Source: Pelomonas sp041914785 (GTDB lineage: Bacteria > Pseudomonadota > Gammaproteobacteria > Burkholderiales > Burkholderiaceae_C). Taken from it: a stretch of 27,908 nucleotides of DNA. Below, in pieces: positions 15,364 through 21,515 of this stretch. The notes beneath the pieces are model-generated. The model was not told where the DNA came from. It was given only the letters and a program-made list of their open reading frames with translations, and did not search any database. The stretch lies in the NCBI GenBank assembly GCA_041914785.1, contig JAYSCT010000065.1:1-27908 (forward strand), given 5' to 3'. Position 1 is the stretch's first letter; the number at the start of each line of letters is the position of its first letter. Both the position numbers and the translations under genes were made by a program.

Positions 15364-15611
15364 TCCGCTGACCCGGCGGGCTTCCGTCCAGGCCCGGGCG
15401 CCAGTGTGCTGACGGGGCGACTCTCTGCGAACTCCTGCAGCTCGCGCCAGAGCCAACCCGTGCGGCCCTTGCTGATGCGGCGCGGTGGTGGCAGCTCCCC
15501 GGCCCTTACCAGCGCCTCGACGGTTCCGTCGCTTACGCCGAGGGCTCGGGCCGCCTCATGCCGGCTGACGATCAACGGTGGCGCCTGAATCACGGTGCTG
15601 TGCTGCTTCAT
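15327..15611 (-). CDS. AlpA-like helix-turn-helix regulator
   Basis: 94 residues from the ATG at 15611: MKQHSTVIQAPPLIVSRHEAARALGVSDGTVEALVRAGELPPPRRISKGRTGWLWRELQEFAESRPVST, then a disordered tail. VSRHEAARALGVSDGTVEALVRAGELPPPRRI...WLWRELQEF is the MerR/AlpA-type winged-helix pattern that recognises DNA. It reads opposite to the replication gene and overlaps its end. A longer form from 15701 is open, but the extra residues look non-coding. Upstream lies a TATCTACATTTCG motif, similar to TCTACATT at 15923, which may be an operator pair. It could be an excisionase or repressor of the element; unproven. Confidence 0.75.
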   Translation of the reverse strand: MKQHSTVIQAPPLIVSRHEAARALGVSDGTVEALVRAGELPPPRRISKGRTGWLWRELQEFAESRPVSTLAPGPGRKPAGSADQSSSDSTDALR

Positions 15612-16065
15612 ATCTACATTTCGTGGTTTTACAGTCAGCGAACCGGCGCCGTCTGTCCGCTGCGCTCTGCTAGGCCGCCGAGACGAAGACGGGATGGACA
15701 CCGGGCCAAAGTGAACCGGTGTAGATGAATTTGCACTTTTGCGCCCCGCTGTCCCCGCTCGAATTCAGGCGGGGACAGGTAGCGGTGACAGAAATTCCTT
15801 TTGACGACAAGGGTTTGCAGGATTTGTCCCCGTGTCCCCGCTGTCCCCGCCACGTTTGCAGCGGGCGGGCTGTGCAGGGTGAAAATGCGGTGCGCGTCGC
15901 CTGTGGATAACTTGCACCGACAGTCTACATTGTGCGAAATGACGGCGGGGTTAGATGTGCTGCTTTCTTGAGCATCGGCCGCGATGCCAATAGGCATGGG
16001 GGTTGTGGGCCGGTGGGGGTGTGGATAACAGCTCTGCGCAAATGTCGACAACGGACGTTATGTTA
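15612..16065. other. Candidate replication origin: TGTCCCC repeats and DnaA boxes
   Basis: Two perfect DnaA boxes (TGTGGATAA, complement of TTATCCACA) at 15902-15910 and 16020-16028. Three tandem copies of TGTCCCCG(C) start at 15825, 15833 and 15842. An inverted pair CTGTCCCCGC (15749-15758) / GCGGGGACAG (15769-15778) has a 10-nt spacer that includes TCGAATTC. The palindrome ATGCCAATAGGCAT sits at 15984-15997. No confident gene, although a minus-strand frame from 15997 to 15635 is open (see findings). Next to the replication gene, this fits an iteron-type origin used after excision. Confidence 0.6.
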
Positions 16066-16072
16066 AATGGAT

Positions 16073-16133
16073 GTAGAGCAATTCGATGTTTGCTCTACTT
16101 TGCGTGATGCGCTACGCTGCTTGCAGCGTAGCG
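16073..16133. promoter_or_regulatory. Two palindromes upstream of the small HTH gene (operator candidates)
   Basis: GTAGAGCA (16073-16080) and TGCTCTAC (16091-16098) form a perfect 8-bp inverted repeat with a 10-bp spacer. CGCTACGCTGC TT GCAGCGTAGCG (16110-16133) is a perfect 11-bp palindrome with a 2-nt centre. Both lie between the origin and the ATG at 16166, where a repressor operator would be expected. Confidence 0.55.
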
Positions 16134-16165
16134 GTTTGAGCCCCAAGCGGGCGGGAAGGAAAGCG

Positions 16166-16438
16166 ATGACACCAGAACAGTTCGACGCCGGCCTAGAAGA
16201 GCTGGGCTGGAAGGCGGTGGACTTCACCCGCCGCACGGGCCTTGTTCCCAACACGGCCTGGCGCTGGCGCAAGGGGCTGACGCCCATTCCTGACTGGGTG
16301 CCGCAGTACCTCGCGGCCCTGCTTGAGCTGAAGCTGCTGCGGGCGACGTTGGACCTGGAGCGGCTTCACGGTGTGCTCGCAGCGGTGGCGCGGCCGATGG
16401 GTGCAGAGCCGGCGCCGGCTGCGGACGCGGACGCCTGA
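16166..16438 (+). CDS. Small helix-turn-helix phage-type regulator
   Basis: 91 residues with the start at the ATG at 16166, which follows a good GGAAGGAAAGCG ribosome binding site; a longer frame from 16067 runs through both palindromes. MTPEQFDAGLEELGWKAVDFTRRTGLVPNTAWRWRKGLTPIPDWVPQYLAALLELKLLRATLDLERLH has a Cro/CI-type helix-turn-helix ('LGW...DFARRTGLsxxTxWRWrkG...iPdWv') seen in many phage regulators. The tail is helical and Ala/Pro-rich. It probably controls the element by binding the palindromes just upstream. It is the last gene before the right attachment region. Confidence 0.75.
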   Translation: MTPEQFDAGLEELGWKAVDFTRRTGLVPNTAWRWRKGLTPIPDWVPQYLAALLELKLLRATLDLERLHGVLAAVARPMGAEPAPAADADA

Positions 16439-16483
16439 TTTCGAGTCAGGTACACGCGGCATGCGCGGGAGGCGCTTGACAGA

Positions 16484-16740
16484 GTTACCCGGTTTCCAGC
16501 GTGCCAAGTTACCCGGTCTGGGCCAGTTACCCGGAAAGTTACCCGGTTGACCCCACTGCAGCGGGCCGCCGCTCGATGCCCAGGGATGACGATCCTGGCA
16601 CTCCTCCAGTGCCCTGCAGAGAGGCCACGCGGCGCACTGACCGGGTAACTTTCCGGGTAACTCGGGAAGGTCGTCAATCAAAAACCCAATAGCCATGCGG
16701 GTTTGCGGGCAGTGTTCAAGTGACCCCGGCACCATCCAAA
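16484..16740. other. Right attachment region (attR) with integrase arm-type repeats
   Basis: GTTACCCGG occurs at 16484, 16508, 16526 and 16538, and as CCGGGTAAC at 16641 and 16653. The 29-bp block 16637-16665 matches 3667-3695 at 28 of 29 positions. A candidate right core, GTTCAAGTGACCCCGGCACCATC (about 16714-16736), resembles the ssrA 3' end GGTTCAATTCCCCCCGGCTCCACCATC with mismatches and a 3-base gap, so the exact junction is uncertain. Contents otherwise: a 6-bp hairpin at 16597-16613 and no gene. Confidence 0.6.
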
Positions 16741-16806
16741 ATAAAAGGCCCGTGTCGGTGACACGGGCCTTTTTCACTTCCATCGAGCCGGGGTCAATTG
16801 AACCCT
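16712..16806. repeat. Long inverted repeat around the lexA terminator
   Basis: TTCAAGTGACCCCGGC on the plus strand (16715-16730) is matched by TTCAATTGACCCCGGC on the minus strand (within 16785-16804), 15 of 16 identical. The right arm supplies the last codons and stop of lexA. A perfect terminator hairpin sits between the arms. The arrangement could be a miniature inverted-repeat element, an attachment-site duplication, or a large terminator structure. Confidence 0.55.
16743..16776. terminator. Bidirectional terminator downstream of lexA
   Basis: Perfect 14-bp stem AAAAGGCCCGTGTC (16743-16756) / GACACGGGCCTTTT (16760-16773) with a 3-nt loop and T-runs on both strands. It ends lexA transcription and may block read-through from the element. 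Confidence 0.85.
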
Positions 16807-17462
16807 TGTCCACGAATCAGCCCGACGGCCAGACCCTCGATGCTGAAGTGCTCGTCCTCGCTGACGACGATGGGCTGGAAATCGGCGTTCTCGGGCAGGA
16901 GCTCGATGCCCGCAGGCCCGCGCTGGAAGCGCTTCACGGTCACTTCCTCGCCGACGCGGGCGACGACGATCTGGCCATTGCGGGCCTCCTTGGCGGACTG
17001 CACCGCGAGCAGGTCGCCGTCGAGGATGCCGATGTCTTTCATGCTCATGCCCTTGACCTTGAGCAGGTAGTCGGGCTTCTTGGCGAACAGGCCGGGCTCG
17101 ACGGTATAGGTCTGCTCGACATGCTCCTGCGCCAGGATGGGCGCGCCAGCGGCGACGCGGCCGATCAGCGGCAGCGTGAGCTGCGCCAGGCTGGGAATGG
17201 GCAGGCTGAACTGGCGGGCGCGGTTGACGGCGCTGAGCGTGTCGGACTTGAGCCGGATGCCGCGGGACGTGCCGCCGACCAGTTCCAGCATGCCCTTGCG
17301 GGCCAGCGCCTGCAGATGCTCCTCGGCGGCGTTGGCGGACTTGAAGCCCAGCTCGGCGGCGATTTCTGCGCGCGTGGGCGGGGAGCCGGTGCTCTCGATC
17401 GCGTGGCGGACCAGGTCGAAGATCTGCTGCTGGCGGGCGGTAAGCTTGGGTTGGTCTTGCAC
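16794..17462 (-). CDS. lexA: LexA repressor (SOS response)
   Basis: 222 residues from a GTG at 17462 (MQDQPKLTARQQQIFDLVRHAIESTGSPPTRAEIAAELGF), placed just after the SOS boxes. The open frame upstream would read through those boxes and is rejected. The N-terminal winged helix binds SOS boxes; the C-terminal S24 peptidase fold cleaves itself when RecA is activated. Cleavage site A105-G106 in VAAGAPI, Ser140 in KGMSMKDI and Lys177 in EVTVKRF are all present. The final residues GQGFN come from the arm of a long inverted repeat, so the native end may have been altered, with no effect expected on catalysis. Probably autoregulated through the boxes at 17482 and 17501. Confidence 0.97.
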   Translation of the reverse strand: MQDQPKLTARQQQIFDLVRHAIESTGSPPTRAEIAAELGFKSANAAEEHLQALARKGMLELVGGTSRGIRLKSDTLSAVNRARQFSLPIPSLAQLTLPLIGRVAAGAPILAQEHVEQTYTVEPGLFAKKPDYLLKVKGMSMKDIGILDGDLLAVQSAKEARNGQIVVARVGEEVTVKRFQRGPAGIELLPENADFQPIVVSEDEHFSIEGLAVGLIRGQGFN

Positions 17463-17481
17463 GGGCGGCCTTTTTGTTGGG

Positions 17482-17516
17482 CTGGTTGTGTATCCAGTAT
17501 CTGTATTTTTATCCAG
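17482..17516. promoter_or_regulatory. Two LexA (SOS) boxes in the lexA / asparaginase divergent promoter
   Basis: CTGGTTGTGTATCCAG (17482-17497) and CTGTATTTTTATCCAG (17501-17516) both fit CTG-N10-CAG, separated by 3 bp. This is the standard tandem arrangement in front of lexA. The second box touches the AGGAA ribosome binding site of the divergent asparaginase gene. Confidence 0.85.
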
Positions 17517-17526
17517 GAATCGAAAA

Positions 17527-18462
17527 TTGCAAACCCTTGAGCCCTTGATCGTCATTCTCGGCACGGGCGGCACCATCGCCGGCACCGCGCAGAGCGCCGC
17601 GGATGGCGTGGGCTACACGGCGGCGCAGCTGCGTGTGGAGGACTTGCTGGCCGCCGTGCCGACGCTGGCCGGGCGCCGGCTGGAGGCGCACCAGGTGGCG
17701 CAGCTGGACAGCAAGGACATGGACTTGGTGACCTGGCAGGCGATGGCCGCCGCGGTGCAGGCGCAGCTGGACCGGCCCGAGGTGGGCGGCATCGTCATCA
17801 CCCACGGCACGGACACGCTGGAGGAAACCGCCTACCTGCTGCACCGCGTGCTGGCGCCCGCCAAACCCGTGGTGCTGACGGCGGCCATGCGGCCGGCGAC
17901 GGCGCTGGTGCCGGACGGGCCGCAGAACCTGGCGGATGCCGTGCAGGTGGCGGCCGCGCCGGGCGCATCGGGCGTCGTCGTGGCGTTCGCGGGGCGCGTG
18001 CACGACGCGGTGCAGGTGCGCAAGACGCACAGCTACCGCGTCGATGCGTTCGAGTCGACGGACGGCGCGCTGGTGGCGCGCGTGGAGGAGGGCGCCGTGC
18101 GCGTGTTGGGCCGCTGGCCGGCGGGCGAGGCGCTGGGCCTGGCGCGCATCGCCGCGGCGGCGGCGGACTGGCCGCGCGTGGACATCGTGCTGAACCACGC
18201 CGGCGCCGACGGTCGCATCGTGCGGGCGCTGCTGGCGGCGGGCGTGGACGGCATCGTGGCCGCCGGCACTGGCAACGGCACGCTGGCCCGGCCGCTGGAG
18301 GCGGCGCTGCGCGACGCGCAGGCCGGCGGCGTGCGCGTGCTGCGCAGCACGCGCTGCGATGCCGGGCCGGTGATGGAGCTGCCCGGCCTGCTGCCGTCGG
18401 CCGGCGCGCTGAGCCCGGTCAAGGCCAGGATCGAGCTGATGCTGGCCTTGCTGGCGCGCTGA
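17527..18462 (+). CDS. Asparaginase (L-asparagine amidohydrolase family)
   Basis: 311 residues. It hydrolyses L-asparagine to aspartate and ammonia. Start chosen: TTG at 17527 with AGGAA 7 bp upstream; extension further upstream would run antisense through lexA. Motif 1, ILGTGGTIAGT, carries the nucleophilic Thr near the N-terminus; motif 2, IVITHGTDTLEETAYLL, carries the second catalytic Thr-Asp; a KTHSYRVDAFES segment and the C-terminal GIVAAGTGNGTLA support the family. There is no signal peptide, so a cytoplasmic enzyme is likely. Its stop is directly followed by the stop of the convergent gene. Because its start region abuts an SOS box, LexA may affect its expression. Confidence 0.93.
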   Translation: MQTLEPLIVILGTGGTIAGTAQSAADGVGYTAAQLRVEDLLAAVPTLAGRRLEAHQVAQLDSKDMDLVTWQAMAAAVQAQLDRPEVGGIVITHGTDTLEETAYLLHRVLAPAKPVVLTAAMRPATALVPDGPQNLADAVQVAAAPGASGVVVAFAGRVHDAVQVRKTHSYRVDAFESTDGALVARVEEGAVRVLGRWPAGEALGLARIAAAAADWPRVDIVLNHAGADGRIVRALLAAGVDGIVAAGTGNGTLARPLEAALRDAQAGGVRVLRSTRCDAGPVMELPGLLPSAGALSPVKARIELMLALLAR

Positions 18463-19914
18463 TCAGGCGCGGCGCTGGCGGCGGGCCCAGGCCAGCACGC
18501 CGAGACCGGCCAGCAGCATCGCGTAGGTCTCGGGCTCGGGCACCGGCGCCGTGTAGCCGGCGATGTCGGCCGTGTAGCTGTGCAGCACGCCGGGCAGCAG
18601 CTGGTAGGCGCTGGTCAGCGTGGCGCCCAACGACGTGGCGGTGGAGAAGCAGCCGGTCGTCGTGCCCACGGGGCACTGGATGGACGAGGCGAACGGGTCC
18701 GACTTCGTCACGTCCAGGTAGACGTCGAACTGCGTGCCGCTGCCGTTCTGCGTGACGCTGTAGTCGTTGTCGGTGCCGGCCAGGATGACGTACTTGCCGT
18801 TGGCCAGCTGCGGGCCGATGGCCAGACCTTCCCACTTCTCGGGCGACTTGTTGCCCAGCGCGGCCAGCGTGTTGGCGTCCAGGTCGATGACCTTGGCGCC
18901 CTTGGCAGCGGCGATGACGCCGGCCGGCAGCGCGCCGCTGGCGGGCAGGTTGAGGCCGGACACGTCGGTGGCGGTGCTCAGGTCCACCTCGAAGACGTTC
19001 TTGTCGGGGCTCGCCACGTTGGCACCGATGCCGATGCCGCGGTTGTTGCGCTCCAGCACGAGGAAACGGTTGGCGTCGATGGCGACCAGCGCCGAGATGC
19101 CGCGGCCCTGGCCCGAGCTGGCGAGCTGGTAGGCGTACTGGCCCACGGCCTCGCCGGTGGTGGTGTCGTACTTGACGATGCGGGTGTACTGGCCGCGCGT
19201 GCCGGAAGCGGCGTCGTAGCCGTCGGTGACGGTGCCGTTTTGCAGCATCGCGAACGCGTAGCGGCCGTCGGGCGTGATGGCCAGGGCCTCCAGGCCGCGG
19301 TTGCCTTCGCGGCCGCTGGTCAGCTGCGGCGTGCTGCCGGCGGGCGCCAACGCGTTGTAGTCGACGCTGCTGCCGGCCTTGGGCACGAGGTTGGCCGGCG
19401 TGGCGTACTGGCGCACCAGCTGGCCACTGCGGTTGAACTCGTAGACCGAGGGGCCGTACTCGTCGCTGACCAGCAGGTGGCCGGTGACGGGGTTGACGAC
19501 GATGCCTTCGGGGTCGAAGGACTTGCCCAGCAGGCCGGGCGTGGCGGGCGCCTGGCCGTTCAGCGCGATGCCGGCGCTGGTGAACTTGAGGGTCTGCTGG
19601 ATCTGGAAGTTGGAGATCGCGCCGGTGTTGGCGTTGATGTCCAGCGTGAAGCGCTGCACGCGCGTCTCGTAGGGCAGCGTGCCGCCGCCGGGGCCGCGGT
19701 CGGACAGGCCCCACCACTCGTTGCGGGCGCGGTCGTAGTAGATGTCGGAGAAGAAGCCGACGCGGCGGTCGAAGTCGCTGCCGCTGGACAGGTCCAGCGT
19801 GTTGCCGGCGATCGTGATGCCGTTGATGAAGCTGACGTTGCTGACCGACGTGGCCGCAGCGGCCGAGGCGCTGGCGATGGCGGTCAGCGTGAGCAGAGAA
19901 GCTCGGAAGAACAT
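18463..19914 (-). CDS. Esterase-like activity of phytase family protein with PEP-CTERM anchor
   Basis: 483 residues. Signal peptide MFFRASLLTLTAIASASAAAA; then a beta-propeller-like domain with repeats typical of the phytase-esterase-like family (GFFSDIYYDRARNEWWGLSDRGPGG, SFDPEGIVVNPVTGHLLVSDEYGPSVYEF, REGNRGLEALAITPDGRYAFAML, FLVLERNNRGIG). The end is a PEP-CTERM sorting signal: VPEPETYAMLLAGLGVLAWARRQRR, i.e. the PEP motif, a hydrophobic helix and a basic tail. It should be exported and processed by exosortase and linked to surface or exopolysaccharide material. Substrate unknown. Lies tail to tail with the asparaginase gene with no gap. Confidence 0.88.
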   Translation of the reverse strand: MFFRASLLTLTAIASASAAAATSVSNVSFINGITIAGNTLDLSSGSDFDRRVGFFSDIYYDRARNEWWGLSDRGPGGGTLPYETRVQRFTLDINANTGAISNFQIQQTLKFTSAGIALNGQAPATPGLLGKSFDPEGIVVNPVTGHLLVSDEYGPSVYEFNRSGQLVRQYATPANLVPKAGSSVDYNALAPAGSTPQLTSGREGNRGLEALAITPDGRYAFAMLQNGTVTDGYDAASGTRGQYTRIVKYDTTTGEAVGQYAYQLASSGQGRGISALVAIDANRFLVLERNNRGIGIGANVASPDKNVFEVDLSTATDVSGLNLPASGALPAGVIAAAKGAKVIDLDANTLAALGNKSPEKWEGLAIGPQLANGKYVILAGTDNDYSVTQNGSGTQFDVYLDVTKSDPFASSIQCPVGTTTGCFSTATSLGATLTSAYQLLPGVLHSYTADIAGYTAPVPEPETYAMLLAGLGVLAWARRQRRA

Positions 19915-19997
19915 GGGGCCCCCAGGACGTTGCTTTGTTGAAAGAACGCCGGAGGCTAGGCAGGGCTTGTGAAAACCCCGTGACGACGCCCCAGGCG

Positions 19998-20021
19998 CCC
20001 CCGCACTCGCGTGAGCGGGGG
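19998..20021 (-). terminator. GC hairpin downstream of ohr (weak terminator candidate)
   Basis: CCCCCGC (19998-20004) pairs with GCGGGGG (20015-20021), and the loop can pair further (CTCGCGTGAG). No T-run follows on the minus strand, so termination is uncertain. Confidence 0.4.
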
Positions 20022-20038
20022 AACCCGGGGCCGCGCGA

Positions 20039-20473
20039 TCAGACGATGGTCAGCGTGACGTCGACGTTGCCGCGCGTGGCGTTGGAGTAGGGGCAGACCT
20101 CGTGGGCCGTGGCCACCAGGGCTTCCAGCTGGGCGCGGTCCATGCCGGGCACGGAGATCTTCATGTCGACCTGGATGCCGAAGGCGCCGGGCTTGTTGGC
20201 GTGCGGGCCGATGGCGACGTCGCTGGTGATGGAGACCTCGGCGGGCAGGGCGATCTTCTGCTTGCCGGCGACGGCCTTCATCGCGCCGATGAAGCAGGCG
20301 GAGTAACCAGCCGCGAACAGCTGCTCGGGGTTGGTGCCGACGGCGCCGTTGCCGCCCAGTTCCTTGGGCGTGGTCAGCGCGAGGTCGAGCACGCCGTCAG
20401 ACGACTTGGCGGTGCCGGCGCGGCCACCGGTGGCGGTGGCGGTGGCGGTGTAGAGGGCTTTTTCGATGGCCAT
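20039..20473 (-). CDS. ohr: Organic hydroperoxide resistance protein Ohr
   Basis: 144 residues, the full family length. Ohr is a thiol peroxidase that reduces organic hydroperoxides with lipoylated partners. The reactive Cys60 (in LFAAGYSACFIGAM) and resolving Cys127 (in AHEVCPYSNATRGN) are present, as is the N-terminal YTATATATGGRAG. A strong AAGGAG ribosome binding site precedes the ATG. It lies 44 bp downstream of ohrR on the same strand, the usual arrangement for peroxide induction. Confidence 0.97.
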   Translation of the reverse strand: MAIEKALYTATATATGGRAGTAKSSDGVLDLALTTPKELGGNGAVGTNPEQLFAAGYSACFIGAMKAVAGKQKIALPAEVSITSDVAIGPHANKPGAFGIQVDMKISVPGMDRAQLEALVATAHEVCPYSNATRGNVDVTLTIV

Positions 20474-20517
20474 GGTGGGCTCCTTGGGGGTGGGGGACCG
20501 GGAAGGGGCGAGGCGCG

Positions 20518-21021
20518 TCAGGCCGCCTCGGTGGCCGCAGTCAGCTGACTGCGCAATTCGTGCAGGCGCTGCGTCAGCAGTGCGAGTTCGTGCAGGTCGC
20601 AGGCGCTGGCGCAGGCCAGCTGGCCGGGAATGTCCAGCGCCTGGCGGCGCAGCTTGCGCCCGGCGGGCGTCAGGAAGATGTCGACGCGGCGCTCGTCATC
20701 CCGGGCGCGGCGGCGTTCGATGTGGCCCAGCGTCTCCAGGCGCTTGAGCAGCGGGGTGAGGGTGCCGGAGTCCAGCGATAGCCGCTGCCCCAGCTGGCCA
20801 ACAGCCAGCCCGTCGCTCTCCCACAGCACCAGCATCACGAGGTACTGCGGGTAGGTCAGGCCCAGCGGGGCCAGCAGCGGCTTGTAGAGCTTGGTCATCG
20901 CCAGCGAGCTGCTGTAGAGCGCGAAGCACAGCTGGCGGTCCAGCTGCAGCCACTGCTCGCGCGGGTCGGCGGCCGGGGGGGCGTCGGCAGCGGAAGTGGC
21001 GGTGGGCTTGCGGCGTGGCAT
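20518..21021 (-). CDS. ohrR: MarR-family organic peroxide sensor OhrR
   Basis: 167 residues from the ATG at 21021 (MPRRKPTATS...); a TTG at 21042 would add seven residues. The peroxide-sensing Cys lies in WLQLDRQLCFALYSSSLAMTKLY, the usual OhrR context. The MarR winged helix follows (LTYPQYLVMLVLWESDGLAVGQLGQRLSLDSGTLTPLLKRLETLGHIERRRARDDERRVDIFLTPAG). It represses ohr until oxidised by organic hydroperoxides. A 13-bp palindrome (GCAATTAAATTGC, 21039-21051) just upstream is a likely binding site. Confidence 0.93.
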   Translation of the reverse strand: MPRRKPTATSAADAPPAADPREQWLQLDRQLCFALYSSSLAMTKLYKPLLAPLGLTYPQYLVMLVLWESDGLAVGQLGQRLSLDSGTLTPLLKRLETLGHIERRRARDDERRVDIFLTPAGRKLRRQALDIPGQLACASACDLHELALLTQRLHELRSQLTAATEAA

Positions 21022-21038
21022 GGGCGAGAATGTAGGTG

Positions 21039-21051
21039 GCAATTAAATTGC
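21039..21051. promoter_or_regulatory. OhrR operator candidate
   Basis: Perfect palindrome GCAATTAAATTGC in the divergent ohrR / DUF1304 gap. It resembles known AT-rich OhrR boxes (CAATT...AATTG). Its position fits control of ohrR-ohr and possibly of the DUF1304 gene. Confidence 0.65.
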
Positions 21052-21139
21052 ACACAATCAAAATGGTCTTTCTGGTGACACCCGGCGCGCCGGCGGTCTG
21101 CGACCATGCGCGTCAAATCAACTTCAAGAGGAGAGGGCC

Positions 21140-21499
21140 ATGCAGACCCTGGCTGTGGTGCTCGCAACGCTGCTCGCGCTGCTGCACGTCTACATCCTGG
21201 TGCTGGAGATGTTCTTCTGGACCAAGCCGCTGGGGCGCAAGGCCTTCGGGCTGAAGGCGGACTTCGCCGAGCAGAGCAAGGCGCTGGCGGCCAACCAGGG
21301 GCTGTACAACGGCTTCCTGGCCGCGGGCCTGGCCTGGGGCGTCATGCAGGGCGCAGTCGCCGGCCGGCCGTGGATGATCTTCTTCGCGGGCTGCGTGGTG
21401 GTGGCCGGCGTGTTCGGCGCGGCCACCGCGTCGCGCAAGATCCTGTTCGTGCAGGCGCTGCCCGGCGCGCTGACGCTGGCGGCCGCGCTGGCCGCCTGA
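21140..21499 (+). CDS. DUF1304 family membrane protein
   Basis: 119 residues. Four hydrophobic segments are visible: about 3-25 (LAVVLATLLALLHVYILVLEMFF), 55-72 (GLYNGFLAAGLAWGVMQGA), 77-95 and 103-119. The WTKPLGRKAFGL and NQGLYNGFLAAGL motifs are typical of DUF1304, a small integral membrane family of unknown function. Preceded by AGAGGAGAGGG. Divergent from ohrR, which often associates with this family, so a link to peroxide or envelope stress is possible. Confidence 0.88.
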   Translation: MQTLAVVLATLLALLHVYILVLEMFFWTKPLGRKAFGLKADFAEQSKALAANQGLYNGFLAAGLAWGVMQGAVAGRPWMIFFAGCVVVAGVFGAATASRKILFVQALPGALTLAAALAA

Positions 21500-21515
21500 G
21501 CGGCCTGATCCGCCG

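Noticed and set aside
15825..15850. CRISPR array
   Set aside because: The tandem TGTCCCC units are 8-9 bp with no spacers and no cas genes are present.
15635..15997. Minus-strand gene starting MPIGIAADA
   Set aside because: Not called as a gene: no ribosome binding site, and beyond the first residues it runs through a DnaA box and iterons with no conserved domain. Kept as a finding because of the synonymous differences.
17137..17526. Longer N-terminus for the asparaginase
   Set aside because: It would read antisense through lexA and across both SOS boxes; the TTG at 17527 has a good ribosome binding site and places the GTGGT motif at the usual distance.
18580..19941. Plus-strand 453-codon frame opposite the PEP-CTERM gene
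   Set aside because: Val/Ala/Gly/Arg-rich shadow; the minus strand has signal peptide, phytase-like motifs and a PEP-CTERM tail.
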